Source: Novosphingobium sp. G106
GTDB lineage: Bacteria; Pseudomonadota; Alphaproteobacteria; Sphingomonadales; Sphingomonadaceae
Length of the DNA stretch: 64,000 bases
Direction of reading: 5' to 3'
Assembly: GCF_019075875.1 (NCBI RefSeq)
Contig: NZ_JAHOOZ010000001.1
Span: 5,212,001-5,276,000 of the forward strand
Below are positions 26,681 through 35,909 of the stretch, piece by piece. Numbering within the stretch: position 1 is the stretch's first letter; each line of letters opens with the position of its first letter. The position numbers and the translations under genes were made by a program. The notes beneath the pieces were generated by a model. It saw only the letters and a program-made list of their open reading frames with translations, was not told the DNA's origin and did not search any database.

Positions 26681-27643
26681 TCAGGTCCCGGATCGCGGCG
26701 CCGCCCGTCGAACCGGCGCTTTCGTGAAAGTCCAGCCGCCGAGGCCCGGGCGCGCCACGAGCTGGCCGATCGAGCTGGTGCGGCCTTCGACCAGCGCGTC
26801 GAACAGGCGGGCCGCCGCGCCGCCGCGCGGTTCCTCGCCGTCGAGCTGCGCGACGATCCGTGCCAGCACGCGCAGCGCGATCGCGCGCGGGGCTTGCGGG
26901 CGGTAGGTGATCCCCAGGCCCTCGGTCGAGACGCATTCGCTCCATTCGCGCCGGACCGCCCAGTCGAGCGCGGCGTCGGCGTCGGCGAGGTGCGCTGCGC
27001 TGGCGGCGATGCTCGGCACGTCGAGCCAGTCGGCCTCGGCCAGAGCTTTGCGCAGCCGGGCGCGGTCGAAGCGGTCGTCGCTGTTGCTGGGGTCGAGCGC
27101 GGGCGTCAGGCCGGCCGCCGCGACGATGGCCGCGAGCTCGTCCTTGCGCCAGGCGAGCAGCGGCCGGAGCAAGGGAAGCGTGGTTCCGGGGGCCAGGCCT
27201 TTTGCGCGCGTCCCGGCGAGCCCGGCGACGCCGCTGGCGCGGTTCAGCCGCAGGAGCAGCGTCTCGGCCTGATCGTCGGCATGGTGCGCGGTGGCGAGGG
27301 CCTCGATGCCTCGCGCTGCAGCCCAGCCGGCGAGTGCGGCGTAGCGCGCGCTGCGGGCCTCGGACTGGACGTTGCCCGGCGCGACATCGACCTGCAACGT
27401 CTCATGCGGCACGTCCAGGCCGGCGCAAATCACCGCGACGTCGGCCGCTTCGGCGGCGCTTTCGGGGCGGAGCTGGTGATCGACCGTCGCCGCCTCGACC
27501 CGCCCGGGCAGCGCCGCCGCGGCAAGCAGCAGCAGTGCCAGGCTGTCGGGCCCGCCCGAGACGGCGAGGCCCAGCTTGCCGCCGGCCTGCCACAGCGGCG
27601 CCAGATCGCCGGCGAAGCGGGCGGCTAGCGCGGCGTCCACCAC
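26681..27643 (-). CDS. tilS: tRNA(Ile)-lysidine synthetase
   Basis: A 320-residue PP-loop ATPase that modifies the wobble cytidine of tRNA-Ile(CAU) to lysidine, an essential step for reading AUA. The PP-loop AVSGGPDSLALLLLA is near residue 28, and ATAHHADDQAETLLLRL and RDELA-type segments follow. It is shorter than E. coli TilS and lacks its C-terminal extension, as usual in alphaproteobacteria. The start is 7 bp after the cpoB stop, the conserved cpoB-tilS pair. The ftsH gene that often follows is absent here. Confidence 0.93.
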   Translation of the reverse strand: MVDAALAARFAGDLAPLWQAGGKLGLAVSGGPDSLALLLLAAAALPGRVEAATVDHQLRPESAAEAADVAVICAGLDVPHETLQVDVAPGNVQSEARSARYAALAGWAAARGIEALATAHHADDQAETLLLRLNRASGVAGLAGTRAKGLAPGTTLPLLRPLLAWRKDELAAIVAAAGLTPALDPSNSDDRFDRARLRKALAEADWLDVPSIAASAAHLADADAALDWAVRREWSECVSTEGLGITYRPQAPRAIALRVLARIVAQLDGEEPRGGAAARLFDALVEGRTSSIGQLVARPGLGGWTFTKAPVRRAAPRSGT

Positions 27644-27650
27644 CGCAGCC

Positions 27651-28661
27651 TTACTTGGCGGGGCACTTCACCCCGCCGCGCGTGGCATCGTATTGGCTCT
27701 TCAACCGGCCCGCGGCTTCGGCCGCATAGGTGTCGGCGAACTCGGCCAAGGCGATGCAGGCGCGGCTGGTGTCCTTGAGCTGGCGCATCGATTCCGCCAG
27801 CAGCAGCAGGCTGTCCGATGCGCGCGCGCCGGTCTTGTCGCCCTGGTAGTTCTGCAGGAACCAGGTGGCGGCCTCGCGCGGCTTGCCGTCGTCGAGATAG
27901 GCGCGGCCGAGCAGGTTGCGCGCGAAGCTGATCTTGGCGTGGCGCGGATAGCGGTCGACCATCATCTTCAGCTGCTGCTGCGCTTCGGGATAGAACTTCG
28001 CTTCCCAGAGGCGGAAGCCGTAGGAGTATTCGTCGTCGCCCGGATCGTTGGTCGCGGGTTTCTGAATCGCCTGGACCGCGGCCAGGCGCTGCGCGGTCGG
28101 CCGGGTCGTGGTGGGAGTTGCCCTTGCCGCTGCGGCAACCGGCTTCGGCGCGGCAGCGACGGGCGGGGCTACGACGGGCTTGGGGGCCGAGGCGCCGCCG
28201 CTCATCGCCGCGAGATTGCTGTCACCCGCTGCCGGAGCTGCGGTGGTCGGCGTCGCGCCGGCAGTGGTCGCGGCCGCATCGGCCGTGCCGACGGCGGATT
28301 TCGCTTCGAGGATCGACAGGCGGTTGCTGGTCTGCTCGATCTGCGCGGTCAGCTTCGCGAGCTGCGATTCCACCGTGTCCATGCGCGTCAGCAGATCGCT
28401 GACCGGGGTGGAGGCGGGTGTTGCCGTATTGGTCGCAGCGGGCTGGCCCGGAGTAATCTCGGGCGCGAAAAGCTTGTCGCCGCTGGCGCCGGGAAAGACC
28501 TGGCGCTGGAGCGCGCGGATTTCGGCTTCCATCTTGCGGATGCGCGCCTCGGCCATCGTGTCCTGCGCGAGGGCGGGAAGCGACGTCCCGACCAGAACCA
28601 CCGCCAAGGCAGACATCGTTGCCGCCTTAACCGGACGAATGCGTCCGAGCCATGTCTTCAT
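27651..28661 (-). CDS. cpoB: Tol-Pal system / cell division coordinator CpoB (YbgF-like)
   Basis: A 336-residue periplasmic protein. After the signal peptide (cut near PALAQD) comes a heptad-rich coiled coil (RIRKMEAEIRALQRQV and LLTRMDTVESQLAKLTAQIEQT), then an Ala/Pro-rich linker. A C-terminal TPR region from about residue 215 (YSYGFRLWEAKFYPEAQQQL) ends the protein. CpoB couples Tol-Pal function to septal peptidoglycan synthesis. The tol and pal genes themselves are not in the window. Confidence 0.88.
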   Translation of the reverse strand: MKTWLGRIRPVKAATMSALAVVLVGTSLPALAQDTMAEARIRKMEAEIRALQRQVFPGASGDKLFAPEITPGQPAATNTATPASTPVSDLLTRMDTVESQLAKLTAQIEQTSNRLSILEAKSAVGTADAAATTAGATPTTAAPAAGDSNLAAMSGGASAPKPVVAPPVAAAPKPVAAAARATPTTTRPTAQRLAAVQAIQKPATNDPGDDEYSYGFRLWEAKFYPEAQQQLKMMVDRYPRHAKISFARNLLGRAYLDDGKPREAATWFLQNYQGDKTGARASDSLLLLAESMRQLKDTSRACIALAEFADTYAAEAAGRLKSQYDATRGGVKCPAK

Positions 28662-28801
28662 GATAGCACCATTTTTTGCGTAACCCTCAGGGCCCCGGAA
28701 CGGCCGCCCAGCGGGCCTGCCAGCGGTCGGCAGAACCGGAGATTAACCGTCTTGGCCTGCCGAGGTGATTGCCGCAGTCGCGTTGCAGTGTCGAGCCTCG
28801 C

Positions 28802-29872
28802 CTATTGCGAAACGGTGGAAGCTTTGGGCGGCTCGACATTGTAGGGCAGCGTCGGTGTCGGCGCGGCCGCCGCGGGTGCAGGCGCCGCCGGCGAAGGCGA
28901 AGGCACCGGCGCAGCGGCCTTGGGCGCAGCGGGTTTGGCGACCGGTGCGGGTGAAGCCGAGGGCCTCGTCGACGGGGCTGCCGCCCTGGCGGCGGCGGGG
29001 ACCTGTGCCGCAGGAGCCGGCGGGGCTGCCGAAGCGGGCTGGGCGACGGGAGCGGCCGCGACCGGTGCGGCGGGAGCTGCCGGCTGGCCGCGTGCGAGCA
29101 GCGCCGCGGCCGAGATCGGCACGGAGATGACCTTGCGCTTGTCCGCCAGCGGAGCCACCGGCTGGCCGCCGATGGTGACGGTCAGCGCGTCGGGCCAGGC
29201 GGTGCGCAGCTGCGGCTCGACCGCATCGGTCGGGATCGCGAAGCTCTCACCCAGCGCCATTTCCTTCTGGAACAGCTGCTTGCCGTCCTTGTCGACGATC
29301 TTGACCCAGGCGCCGGCTTCCTTCGCCGTGATCACGACCTGGCCCTGCGGGTTCGCCGCAATCGGTGTGGGCGGCGGCAGGACGACCTTCTTCGTCGCCG
29401 GCTGCGGCGGCGCTTCCTTGATCAGGTCGGGCAGCGAGACCGCGGGGAAGATGTAGCTGCCCCAGAACACGGCGACGGCGGCGATGACCGCCAGCGCGCC
29501 CGCGCCGGCGATCCAGGCCAGGCGCATGCTGGGCACGCGCGCGGGGTCACCGGGCTCGAAAGTCGGCTTGGCCGGCGTCGGCGCATCGTCGATCATGTCG
29601 AGCTCGACGCGCACCGCATGGGCTATCTCGCGCTCGTCGAGGCCTACGGTGCGGGCATAGGCGCGTGAGAAGCCGACGGCGTAGGTGCTGCTGGCGAGAT
29701 CGGCGAAGCGTTCTTCCTCGATCGCGGCGAGGTGGCGTTCGGCGATCTTGGTGCGTGCGGCGACATCGGCGCGGCTCAGCCGGAGCTTTTCACGGGCCCG
29801 CCGCAACCGCGCTCCGACGCCTGAAGAGTCGTCGATAGGTATCTGCGGCTGCTGTAGATCCTGTTCGGCCAT
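28802..29872 (-). CDS. RodZ-like helix-turn-helix membrane protein (DUF4115)
   Basis: A 356-residue protein. An N-terminal Xre-type helix-turn-helix (about residues 18-85; LRRAREKLRLSRADVAARTKI) is followed by one transmembrane helix (about 127-150) and a periplasmic DUF4115 beta domain (about 185-265). A tail of about 90 residues of mostly Ala and Pro ends the protein. This is the RodZ layout, a cytoskeletal MreB partner involved in rod shape. The Ala/Pro tail is longer than the classical one. The next gene upstream is ptsP. Confidence 0.85.
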   Translation of the reverse strand: MAEQDLQQPQIPIDDSSGVGARLRRAREKLRLSRADVAARTKIAERHLAAIEEERFADLASSTYAVGFSRAYARTVGLDEREIAHAVRVELDMIDDAPTPAKPTFEPGDPARVPSMRLAWIAGAGALAVIAAVAVFWGSYIFPAVSLPDLIKEAPPQPATKKVVLPPPTPIAANPQGQVVITAKEAGAWVKIVDKDGKQLFQKEMALGESFAIPTDAVEPQLRTAWPDALTVTIGGQPVAPLADKRKVISVPISAAALLARGQPAAPAAPVAAAPVAQPASAAPPAPAAQVPAAARAAAPSTRPSASPAPVAKPAAPKAAAPVPSPSPAAPAPAAAAPTPTLPYNVEPPKASTVSQ

Positions 29873-29941
29873 CCGGGTCCCGATCGGAGTTGAGGTGCGA
29901 CGCCCCGCAAGGCGAAGTGAAACGCCGTCCCGCCTTTCAAG

Positions 29942-32272
29942 TCAATACCGTGACCCTCGGTTTACGCGGTTGCACACAGGCTGGATAGCCTGCCTGCGAT
30001 CAGTCGCAGGTGATGCCGCGCTGGCAGGCCCATTCCTCGAGCGCGACGCGCAGGCTGGGCGGGGGGAAGCGAGCCAACCTGCCATCGCGGCCTCGATCTC
30101 GCCGAGATTGATCTTGCGCACGAGTTCCTTGATCGGGCCGACCGCGGCCGGCGTGATCGACAGGCGTCGGATGCCCACGCCGATCAGCGCCAGCGCTTCC
30201 AGCTGGCGACCGCCCATCTCGCCGCAGACGGTGAGATCGACGTTGTGCCCGTCGATCGAGCTGATCACGCGCCGGATGAAGCGCAGGATCGACGGGCTCA
30301 GCCAGTCGTAGCGTTCGGCGAGCTTGGGGTTCGAGCGGTCGGCGGCGAAGAGGAACTGGGTGAGGTCGTTGGTGCCGATCGACAGGAACGACAGCTTGGG
30401 CGCCAGCAGGTCGAGCTGCTCGGCCAGCGCCGGCACTTCGAGCATGGCGCCATAGCGGATCGCGTCGGGCAACTGCTTCTTGCGCGCCTTGAGGAAGGCG
30501 AGCTGGCCTTCGAACACGTCCTTGGCGGCGTCGAATTCCCAGGGCTCCGATACCATGGGGAACATGACGTTGAGCGTGCGCCCGCCCGCGGCCTCGAGCA
30601 GCGCGCGCGCCTGGACCTTGAGCAGGCCTTCGCGTTCGAGCGCGACACGCAGCGCGCGCCAGCCCATTGCCGGGTTCTCCTCCGCCTCGCCGTCGTTGTG
30701 GCGCAGGTAGGGCAGGACCTTGTCGCCGCCGATGTCGACCGTGCGGAAGATGACCGGCCGCTCGCCGGCGCTGTCGAGCACGTCCCGGTAGAGCCGCGTC
30801 TGCCGTTCGCGCGCGGGCAGGGTTGCCGAGACGAGGAACTGGAACTCGGTGCGAAACAGGCCGATGCCGTCGGCGCCGGTGAGCGCCAGGTTGGGCATGT
30901 CGTCACGCAGGCCGGCATTGATCATCACCGCGATGCGCTGGCCGTCGAGCGTCACCGGCTCGACATCGCGCAGCGCGGCATAGCCGGCCTGGCGTTCGCG
31001 GCTCCTGGCGAAGCGGGTTTCGAAGGCCTCGACCAGCGCCTGGGTCGGGCGGATCGTCGCCGTGCCCTCCTCGCAGTCGAGCAGGAGCTGGTCGCCTTCG
31101 CGGATCAGCCCCCGCAGGCTGCGCACGCGGCCGAGCACCGGCACGCCCATGGCCCGCGCGACGATGACGACGTGGGCAGTGAGCGAGCCTTCCTCGAGGA
31201 TCACGCCCTTGAGGCGGCGCTTGTCGTACTCGAGCAGCTCGGCCGGGCCGAGATTGCGCGCGATCAGGATGGCATCGTTGCGCAGGCCCTTGCTCGCCGC
31301 CGAACCGAGCTGGCCCGAAACGATGCGCAGCAGCCGGTTGGCCAGGTCCTCGAGGTCGTGCATGCGATCGGCCAGCAGCGGATCGTCGATCTGGCGCATG
31401 CGCATCCGGGTGCGCTGCTGGACGCGCTCGATCGCTGCCTCGGCGGTCAGGCCGCTGTCGATCGCCTCGTTGATCCGCCTTGCCCAGCCTTCGTCATAGG
31501 CGAACATCTTGTAGGTTTCGAGGATCTCCTCGTGCTCGCCGCCGACGCCGAACTCGGCTTGGGCGGCCATGCGGTCGATCCCTTCGCGCATCTTGTCGAA
31601 GGCCATGTAAACGCGCTGGCGCTCGGCCTCGGTATCCTCGGCGACGATGTGCTCGATCGTCACGCGTGGCTGGTGATAGACCGCGCAGCCGGTGGCCAGG
31701 CCCTTCACCAAGGTCAGGCCGCGCAGCATCTCGGGGCCGGTCTGGGCATCGGTCGCGGCATAGTCGTCCTCGTCGACGAGTTCCGCATTGGCGATCAGTT
31801 CTGACAGGACCATGGCAACGGTCTGCAGCGCCTCGATCTCGACCTCTTCGTAGCGGCGCGGCTCGACGTGCTGGACGCAAAGCACGCCCACGGCCCGCTC
31901 ACGCCGGACGATCGGCACCCCGGCGAAGGAATGGAACTTGTCCTCGCCCGTTTCCGGCCGATAGGAGAAGTCCGGGTGTGCTGCCGCTTCGGCTAGGTTG
32001 AGCATCTCGATCTGCTCGGCGATCGTGCCGACGAGGCCTTCGCCCACGCTCATCCGCGTGACGTGCACGGCCTCTTGCGCGAGGCCGCGCGTAGCGAACA
32101 GCTCGAGCATGCCTTCGCGGAGCAGGTAGATCGAGCAGACCTCGCTATCGAGACCCGCGCCGATCACCTCGACGACGGTGTTGAGCTTGGCCTGCGCGTG
32201 GCTGCGCGAAGCCATCACCTCGTGAAGGCGGGTGAGGATCGTTCTGGCGGCGGCGACGGCTGCGCTGGTCAT
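29942..32272 (-). CDS. ptsP: Phosphoenolpyruvate-protein phosphotransferase PtsP (nitrogen PTS enzyme I), C-terminal frame break
   Basis: A protein of 776 residues as read. A GAF domain (about 20-165) precedes the PTS enzyme I part with the phospho-His swivel domain (GSLTAHVVIVARAMGVPVLG) and the PEP-binding barrel (RTEFQFL; MFPMVSEPWEF; CGEMGGRQ). It starts the NPr-EIIANtr phosphorelay used in nitrogen, potassium and carbon-storage control. The last residues after GWLAS look unlike the family. If the G6 run at 30061-30066 had one more G, the frame would read SLRVALEEWACQRGITCD and stop at 30000-30002 (757 residues). The main body is intact. The upstream gene is DUF465. Confidence 0.92.
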   Translation of the reverse strand: MTSAAVAAARTILTRLHEVMASRSHAQAKLNTVVEVIGAGLDSEVCSIYLLREGMLELFATRGLAQEAVHVTRMSVGEGLVGTIAEQIEMLNLAEAAAHPDFSYRPETGEDKFHSFAGVPIVRRERAVGVLCVQHVEPRRYEEVEIEALQTVAMVLSELIANAELVDEDDYAATDAQTGPEMLRGLTLVKGLATGCAVYHQPRVTIEHIVAEDTEAERQRVYMAFDKMREGIDRMAAQAEFGVGGEHEEILETYKMFAYDEGWARRINEAIDSGLTAEAAIERVQQRTRMRMRQIDDPLLADRMHDLEDLANRLLRIVSGQLGSAASKGLRNDAILIARNLGPAELLEYDKRRLKGVILEEGSLTAHVVIVARAMGVPVLGRVRSLRGLIREGDQLLLDCEEGTATIRPTQALVEAFETRFARSRERQAGYAALRDVEPVTLDGQRIAVMINAGLRDDMPNLALTGADGIGLFRTEFQFLVSATLPARERQTRLYRDVLDSAGERPVIFRTVDIGGDKVLPYLRHNDGEAEENPAMGWRALRVALEREGLLKVQARALLEAAGGRTLNVMFPMVSEPWEFDAAKDVFEGQLAFLKARKKQLPDAIRYGAMLEVPALAEQLDLLAPKLSFLSIGTNDLTQFLFAADRSNPKLAERYDWLSPSILRFIRRVISSIDGHNVDLTVCGEMGGRQLEALALIGVGIRRLSITPAAVGPIKELVRKINLGEIEAAMAGWLASPRPACASRSRNGPASAASPATDRRQAIQPVCNRVNRGSRY

Positions 32273-32351
32273 GCGCTCCGACTAGCGCAAAGCTGCGGCT
32301 TTGGGAACGCGGCACACACGCCGCGCAACCGTTCCATCTGCGAAAAGATCT

Positions 32352-32513
32352 CTAGATGTGTTCAAGTTCTTCCTTGATGCGGAGCTTACGCTTCTTGAGC
32401 GTCTGGATAACCACAACATCAGGCATCGGGCGGCTCATTTCTTCCTGAAGACGCCGTTCGAGGCCGGCGTGCTTGAGCTGCAAGGCGCTGAGATGCGAAG
32501 CTTCCATATTCAT
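32352..32513 (-). CDS. DUF465 (YdcH-like) small protein
   Basis: A 53-residue protein, mostly helical and charged: the pattern SHLSALQLKHAGLERRLQEE and the ending KKRKLRIKEELEHI define DUF465. GAGGAGGACC directly before the ATG at 32511-32513 decides this start over a longer reading. Function is unknown in the family. A second DUF465 gene is transcribed divergently 197 bp away. Confidence 0.85.
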   Translation of the reverse strand: MNMEASHLSALQLKHAGLERRLQEEMSRPMPDVVVIQTLKKRKLRIKEELEHI

Positions 32514-32710
32514 GGTCCTCCTCGTTGGCCTACCCGGGAGCGACCCGGGGCCGACTCGGCCCTCTACGGGTGCGGCGCGATTGTCATGCAACCATATTCA
32601 TCCTATCTTGCGAAGCTCAAAATGGGACGTTTCGGCGAAACGCGGCGAGTCTGCGTCGAGTGGTTCTGATGTCCTTGCAGGTGGGGCGAACAGCTCGTGG
32701 AGATTACGGC

Positions 32711-32908
32711 GTGAACGAAGAAGAGCTGCGTAAGCGGCTGGAAGCGCTTAAAATCGAGCATCGCGACCTCGACGCCGCGATCGATGCACTGGCGACGGCC
32801 AATTCGGCGGACCAGCTGCAAATTGCCCGACTTAAGAAAAGGAAGCTGAAACTAAAGGATCAAATTGCGCTGGTAGAGGATTATCTGATACCAGACATCA
32901 TCGCCTAA
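32711..32908 (+). CDS. DUF465 (YdcH-like) small protein, second copy
   Basis: A 65-residue helical protein starting at GTG 32711 with GGAG upstream. LRKRLEALKIEHRDLDAAIDAL and RLKKRKLKLKDQIALVEDYLIPD match the DUF465 pattern, as in the divergent neighbour, but the two differ in sequence outside the KKRKLK-type helix. It is transcribed towards the DUF1465 gene, with the next start 108 bp downstream. No function can be assigned. Confidence 0.8.
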   Translation: MNEEELRKRLEALKIEHRDLDAAIDALATANSADQLQIARLKKRKLKLKDQIALVEDYLIPDIIA

Positions 32909-33016
32909 ATGGCGGCTGCGGCGCCGCAGGGTTTGTGCCACTTTTGCACAGTCCCAAATGCGCTGTGGAATCACGAGTGGCTACGATTGCCGGATGCCAC
33001 TGCGTGGGATTATTCC

Positions 33017-33484
33017 ATGTCCATGACACAGCCTGCCACGATCAATCCTCGCATCATCGAAGGCCTCTACGCCGAGGCGCTGGTGCTCGCCGACGAGGTG
33101 CGTGCGGCCTTCAGGCTGTCCGGCCGGCTCGAAGCAGCGGGGCGCGAGGAAGACCTGTCGCGCATTGCGCTCTCCTGCGAGGCGCTGCGCACGACGACGC
33201 GGATGATGCACGCGATCGCCTGGCTGCTCAACCACCGCGCCTATTTCATGGGCGAGCTCAGCGAGTTCCAGCTGCGCCGCCACGGCAAGCTGGCCCTGGA
33301 CAGCGCCGCCGCCGATCCCGAGCGGCTGGCGCTGCTCGATCCCGAGATCCGCGACCTGATCGGCGCGAGCGAGCGGTTCTATGCGCGGCTGATGCGGCTC
33401 GACAACGGCTGGCGCCAGACCGAGCTTCCCATGCCCAGCGCCATTGCCGCGCTGCGTGAGCGTATCCGCGTGGTCGGGCGCTGA
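33017..33484 (+). CDS. DUF1465 family protein (RcdA-like)
   Basis: A 155-residue all-helical protein; the core RIIEGLYAEALVLADEVRAAF and RTTTRMMHAIAWLLNHRAYFMGELS is the DUF1465 pattern. From memory, Caulobacter RcdA, an adaptor that helps ClpXP degrade CtrA, belongs to this family, so a proteolysis-adaptor role in the cell cycle is possible. The start may be ATG 33017 or ATG 33023; no strong Shine-Dalgarno separates them. It follows the second DUF465 gene in the same direction. Confidence 0.8.
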   Translation: MSMTQPATINPRIIEGLYAEALVLADEVRAAFRLSGRLEAAGREEDLSRIALSCEALRTTTRMMHAIAWLLNHRAYFMGELSEFQLRRHGKLALDSAAADPERLALLDPEIRDLIGASERFYARLMRLDNGWRQTELPMPSAIAALRERIRVVGR

Positions 33485-33544
33485 TCTTCTCCGGCTGCTA
33501 GCAGGCCTATCGACAGGCGCGCGCCGACCCCCCATATCCGGCGC

Positions 33545-34417
33545 ATGGAATTTCCGCCCAAACCCTGGCCCGTCGGCGAGGCCGATCCCGCCGAACCGCT
33601 GGTGCGCCGCGTGCTCGCCGCGAACCCTTCGGCTTTCACTTTCACCGGAACGCAGTCCTATGTCGTCGGCGCAGCCGGCGATGTTGCGGTGATCGACCCG
33701 GGGCCGATCGAGGACGATCACATCGAGGCGCTGCTCGCCGCGATCGGCGACGCTAAAGTGAGCGCGATCGTCTGCACCCATACGCACAAGGACCATTCGC
33801 CCGCGGCCGCGCCGCTGGCCGAGCGGACAGGCGCGCCGATCATCGGTTGCGCGCCGCTGGTACTCAGCGACGACGGCCCGCGCTCCGACGCGAGCTTCGA
33901 TCCGACCTATGCGCCGGACCGGGTGCTGGCGGATGGCGAAAGCATCATGGGCGAGGGCTGGACGCTGACTGCGGTCGCGACCCCGGGCCACACCTCGAAC
34001 CACCTCTGCTTCGCGCTGGCGGAATCGGGCGCGCTGTTCACCGGCGATCATGTCATGGGCTGGTCGACCTCGGTGGTCTCGCCGCCGGACGGGGACATGA
34101 CCGCCTATATGGCGAGCCTGCAGAAGCTCTACGAGCGCGAGGACCGCGTCTATTACCCCGCGCATGGCCCGGCGGTGACCAAGCCGCAGCAGCTCGTGCG
34201 CGGCATGATCGGCCACCGCCGTCAGCGCGAGAACCAGATCATCCGCCAGATCGAGGCCGGCGTGCACCAGATCCACGCGATGGTGCCGCAGATGTACAAG
34301 GGTGTCGACGAGCGGCTCTGGCCGGCGGCCGAACGGTCGGTGCTGGCTCATCTGATCGACCTGGAACGCCGGGGACGGGTCGTCCGTTCTGACGACACAT
34401 GGACGATCGCCGCCTGA
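33545..34417 (+). CDS. MBL-fold metallo-hydrolase
   Basis: A 290-residue metallo-beta-lactamase-fold hydrolase. Zinc ligands are visible in THTHKDHS (residues about 79-86), PGHTSNHLCF and FTGDHVMGW. A C-terminal helical part (RQRENQIIRQIEAGVHQIHAMVP) resembles the LACTB2/RNase-like and thioesterase-like branch rather than true beta-lactamases. Its end overlaps the next start by 19 bp, so the two genes are probably co-transcribed. The substrate is unknown. Confidence 0.87.
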   Translation: MEFPPKPWPVGEADPAEPLVRRVLAANPSAFTFTGTQSYVVGAAGDVAVIDPGPIEDDHIEALLAAIGDAKVSAIVCTHTHKDHSPAAAPLAERTGAPIIGCAPLVLSDDGPRSDASFDPTYAPDRVLADGESIMGEGWTLTAVATPGHTSNHLCFALAESGALFTGDHVMGWSTSVVSPPDGDMTAYMASLQKLYEREDRVYYPAHGPAVTKPQQLVRGMIGHRRQRENQIIRQIEAGVHQIHAMVPQMYKGVDERLWPAAERSVLAHLIDLERRGRVVRSDDTWTIAA

Positions 34418-35046
34418 ATCCGCCTATCACGCCGGCTCGCGGCGCAGCTCTGCCGTGGCTGCTGTTCGTCGTCGCGCTGGCGCTGGCTGTCTGGGCGATG
34501 TGGCGCGTCTATGGTCCCAAGCCAGCGGGCGATCCGCTGGCGACCACGCTGACCGCCTTCGAGAAACAGAATCGCCTCACGGTCTTCTCCGCGCAGCTCT
34601 CGCCCGTCGTCGCCAACGACGAGGAAGCGGTGTTCGGCCTGATCAAGTCGCGCCAGGTGGCGGTGATCCCGGCGCGGATCGACTACACGATCGACCTTTC
34701 GGCGATGGGCCACGACCGGCTGACCTGGAATGCCGAGACGAAACGCCTCGACGTCCGCCTGCCGCCGCTGGCGCTGAGCCGGCCCAACCTCGACGAGGGC
34801 AGGGCGCAATATCTGCGCGAGGGCGTCTGGATCACCCGCACTACGCAAGACAATCTCACCCGTGCCAACACCCAGCTCGCCGAGAAACAGGCGGCCGAGC
34901 AGGCGGCCAACCCTGTGCTGATGGGCCTCGCCCGCGCCGCCGCCAAGGACGCGATCCGCCAGAACCTGACGATCCCGCTGCAGGTTGCGGGTTACGGTGA
35001 CGTCACCGTCGCGGTGCGTTTCGACGGTGAAGCGGCACCGAACTGA
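34399..35046 (+). CDS. DUF4230 domain-containing membrane-anchored protein
   Basis: A 215-residue protein with one N-terminal transmembrane helix (about residues 19-40) and a DUF4230 domain after it, facing the periplasm. The central IDYTIDLSAMGHDRLTWNAETKRLDVRLPPL is typical. The function of the family is unknown. Overlap with the MBL-fold gene suggests a shared transcript. Confidence 0.75.
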   Translation: MDDRRLNPPITPARGAALPWLLFVVALALAVWAMWRVYGPKPAGDPLATTLTAFEKQNRLTVFSAQLSPVVANDEEAVFGLIKSRQVAVIPARIDYTIDLSAMGHDRLTWNAETKRLDVRLPPLALSRPNLDEGRAQYLREGVWITRTTQDNLTRANTQLAEKQAAEQAANPVLMGLARAAAKDAIRQNLTIPLQVAGYGDVTVAVRFDGEAAPN

Positions 35047-35105
35047 TTCCACTTTTACACAGTAACCAACGGTAGTATCCTGCGCGCCGCATCGGGGGAC
35101 TCCAT

Positions 35106-35819
35106 ATGGCGACGCTTGCTCAGGTCGAGGTCAGCGATCAGTCTTTCTGGCAGAAGACGATGCTGTGGATCTCGGTATTCATAGTCTTCGGCTTCGCCCA
35201 GTTCGCTGCGCGCGGACTGGTCGATTACGGTTCGGTTCCGCTCTACGTTCATGCTCATGCCGTGGTGATGATGGCGTGGCTCGGCTTGACCGTAACCCAG
35301 GCGACGCTGGTGGCGCGCGACAATCTGGCGCTGCATCGCCGGCTTGGCTGGCTGGGCGCGGCGCTCGCCACCGTCGTCGTGTGTTTCGGCAGTTGGGTTT
35401 CGATCCAGATCATCCAGGCCCACCGCGAGCCGTTCTTCTTCACGCCGCCGTTCTTCCTCGCGTTGACGCAGGTGGGCCTGCTGACGTTCGCCGGGCTGAT
35501 CGTCGCGGCGATCGCGCGTCGCAAGGAAACGGAATGGCATCGCCGCCTGATGGTTGGCGCGCTTATCATGCTGATGGAGCCGGCGCTCGGCCGGACGCTG
35601 CCGATGCCGCTGATCATGCCCTGGGGCGAATGGGCGGCGCTGGTGGTCCAACTCGGCGTGCTGGCCGTGGTCGCGCGGCATGATCGCAAGGTGCTGGGCA
35701 TGATCCATCCGGCAACGATCGCCGCCGGGCTGGTGATCACGCTCAGCCATTGCATCATCGAGGCCTTGGCCGTCGCGCCCTTCTGGCAAGCCTTGACGGA
35801 TCGCGTGATCGCGGCCTGA
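35106..35819 (+). CDS. Multi-pass membrane protein of unknown function
   Basis: A 237-residue protein with about six hydrophobic helices. Notable residues are the paired histidines YVHAHAVVMMAWLGLTVTQ and the segment LALHRRLGWLGA. These recall the His-rich heme-binding-like layout of DUF2306-type membrane proteins, but I cannot assign it. It stands between the DUF4230 gene and nadA, both on the same strand, with 59 and 90 bp gaps. Confidence 0.65.
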   Translation: MATLAQVEVSDQSFWQKTMLWISVFIVFGFAQFAARGLVDYGSVPLYVHAHAVVMMAWLGLTVTQATLVARDNLALHRRLGWLGAALATVVVCFGSWVSIQIIQAHREPFFFTPPFFLALTQVGLLTFAGLIVAAIARRKETEWHRRLMVGALIMLMEPALGRTLPMPLIMPWGEWAALVVQLGVLAVVARHDRKVLGMIHPATIAAGLVITLSHCIIEALAVAPFWQALTDRVIAA

Positions 35820-35909
35820 TCGCATTTTCTCCTTGGGCCTTTTTTGCTTGGGAACTGCCGGGCGAATGCCTATCTGACCCGGCGAAGACCGAGGGATGAA
35901 AAAGCCAAG

